Origin: Clostridia bacterium
GTDB taxonomy: Bacteria; Bacillota_A; Clostridia; Oscillospirales; UBA929
NCBI GenBank assembly: GCA_026001245.1
Contig: BNZR01000078.1
Span: 1 to 5,964 of the forward strand
Reading direction: 5' to 3'
DNA: 5,964 nt
A program made the position numbers and the translations under genes. Shown piece by piece: positions 5,662-5,964 of this stretch (its first letter is position 1; every line of letters begins with the position of its first letter). A model generated the notes under the pieces. The model did no database searches. It was given only the letters and a program-made list of their open reading frames with translations, and had not been told where the DNA came from.

Positions 5662-5964
5662 ATGAAAAACAAGCTAATCTTCCCCGCCATCGTCGTGGCG
5701 GCTCTGATAATAGCGGCTGTCGGCGCGTTTGTAATCGTGCCGAAGCTCACGGCAGACGCAAAGCCCAATCCAACACCAACTCCCACGCCGATTGTAACGG
5801 ACACACCCGCTCCAACCGAAAAGCCCACGCCAACCCCCACAAGCGCACCCACCGTGCAACCCACGCCCTCCCCGGCTCCGATTGTAACGGAACCTCCGAC
5901 ACCATCCCCAACGCCGGAAGCGGTACAGCCCGACCCGACCCCGGTAGCTCAAACCGCGCCGCCA
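5662..5964 (+). CDS. Secreted or membrane-anchored Pro/Thr-rich protein, 5' part
   Basis: The frame stays open to the window edge, giving the first 101 residues. AGGAGGT at 5647-5653 and a consensus promoter fix the start at ATG 5662. MKNKLIFPAIVVAALIIAAV and the residues after it form a basic N-terminus and a hydrophobic helix (about residues 5-27) that acts as a signal or anchor. A possible signal-peptidase site follows A-D-A before KPNP. There is no lipobox cysteine. The rest is almost entirely Pro, Thr, Ala and Ser with acidic residues (PTPTPTP, EKPTPTPTS, PPTPSPTPE), an extended stalk of the kind that lifts surface domains away from the membrane or joins them to the wall. A PIVT(D/E) unit recurs after exactly 30 residues. 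The functional domain would lie beyond the window, so no activity can be assigned. Stalks like this occur in Gram-positive surface adhesins, wall hydrolases and solute-binding proteins. Confidence 0.85.
   Translation, partial: MKNKLIFPAIVVAALIIAAVGAFVIVPKLTADAKPNPTPTPTPIVTDTPAPTEKPTPTPTSAPTVQPTPSPAPIVTEPPTPSPTPEAVQPDPTPVAQTAPP
5788..5891 (+). repeat. Direct repeat of 14 bp, 90 bp apart, in the Pro/Thr stalk
   Basis: CCGATTGTAACGGA occurs identically at 5788-5801 and 5878-5891. The 90-bp period equals 30 codons, and the repeat encodes Pro-Ile-Val-Thr plus the first base of Asp or Glu codons. Between the copies the sequence is similar in composition but not alignable base for base. This suggests an old duplication of a 30-residue stalk unit that has since diverged. 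Confidence 0.7.

Noticed and set aside
5658..5952. Two minus-strand reading frames rich in Gly/Val or Arg/Gly opposite the Pro/Thr stalk
   Set aside because: They are the mirror of the low-complexity Pro/Thr codons on the + strand. The + strand gene has a perfect promoter, ribosome binding site and signal helix, and the minus frames have none.
1..5964. tRNA, rRNA, CRISPR array, insertion sequence ends or an attachment site
   Set aside because: I found no cloverleaf-like sequence, spaced repeat array, transposase motif or terminal inverted repeats, and almost all of the window is coding.

Overview
All supported genes lie on the + strand. The window looks like accessory DNA from a Gram-positive bacterium, most likely a Clostridia-type Firmicute. 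The reasons are strong GGAGGTG ribosome binding sites, three textbook TTGACA-N17-TATAMT promoters (two of them fully consensus), GTG and TTG starts, U-tract terminators, and two products associated with conjugative elements: a VirD4/TraG-type coupling protein and a DUF3991/Toprim primase-like protein. No relaxase, VirB4 ATPase, integrase or oriT is visible, so this is part of an integrative conjugative element or plasmid transfer region and not a whole one.

Region 1 (about 1-3818) is a tight, probably co-transcribed block. It holds the 3' end of an unrecognised gene, then the coupling protein, a small single-TM basic protein overlapping it by 16 nt, the Toprim protein (1-nt overlap) and a small two-TM protein (4-nt ATGA overlap). 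The overlaps suggest translational coupling. The coupling protein appears to start upstream of its first conventional start codon, at a rare ATA codon at 366; this restores a complete first membrane helix.

Region 2 (about 3819-4629) holds a four-TM protein with a central soluble domain. A near-perfect promoter overlaps its ribosome binding site and TTG start. A clean intrinsic terminator follows.

Region 3 (about 4630-5573) holds two tandem genes with the same layout, one N-terminal membrane helix followed by a cytoplasmic-type coiled coil. They share a gap-free 20-residue match across the helix-coil junction and look like diverged paralogues. The second has its own fully consensus promoter placed so close that its mRNA leader should be only about 10 nt, and its coil is built from histidine-led 7- and 11-residue units. 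A weaker terminator follows.

Region 4 (about 5574-5964) is a fully consensus promoter driving the 5' end of a secreted or membrane-anchored Pro/Thr-rich protein that runs off the window.

Taken together, the recognisable biology is DNA transfer: the coupling protein brings DNA to the mating channel, and the Toprim protein probably acts on the transferred strand or in replication. The small membrane and coiled-coil proteins have no family I can name. They are the most plausible novel content, perhaps accessory channel or envelope parts, but that role is inferred from context only.
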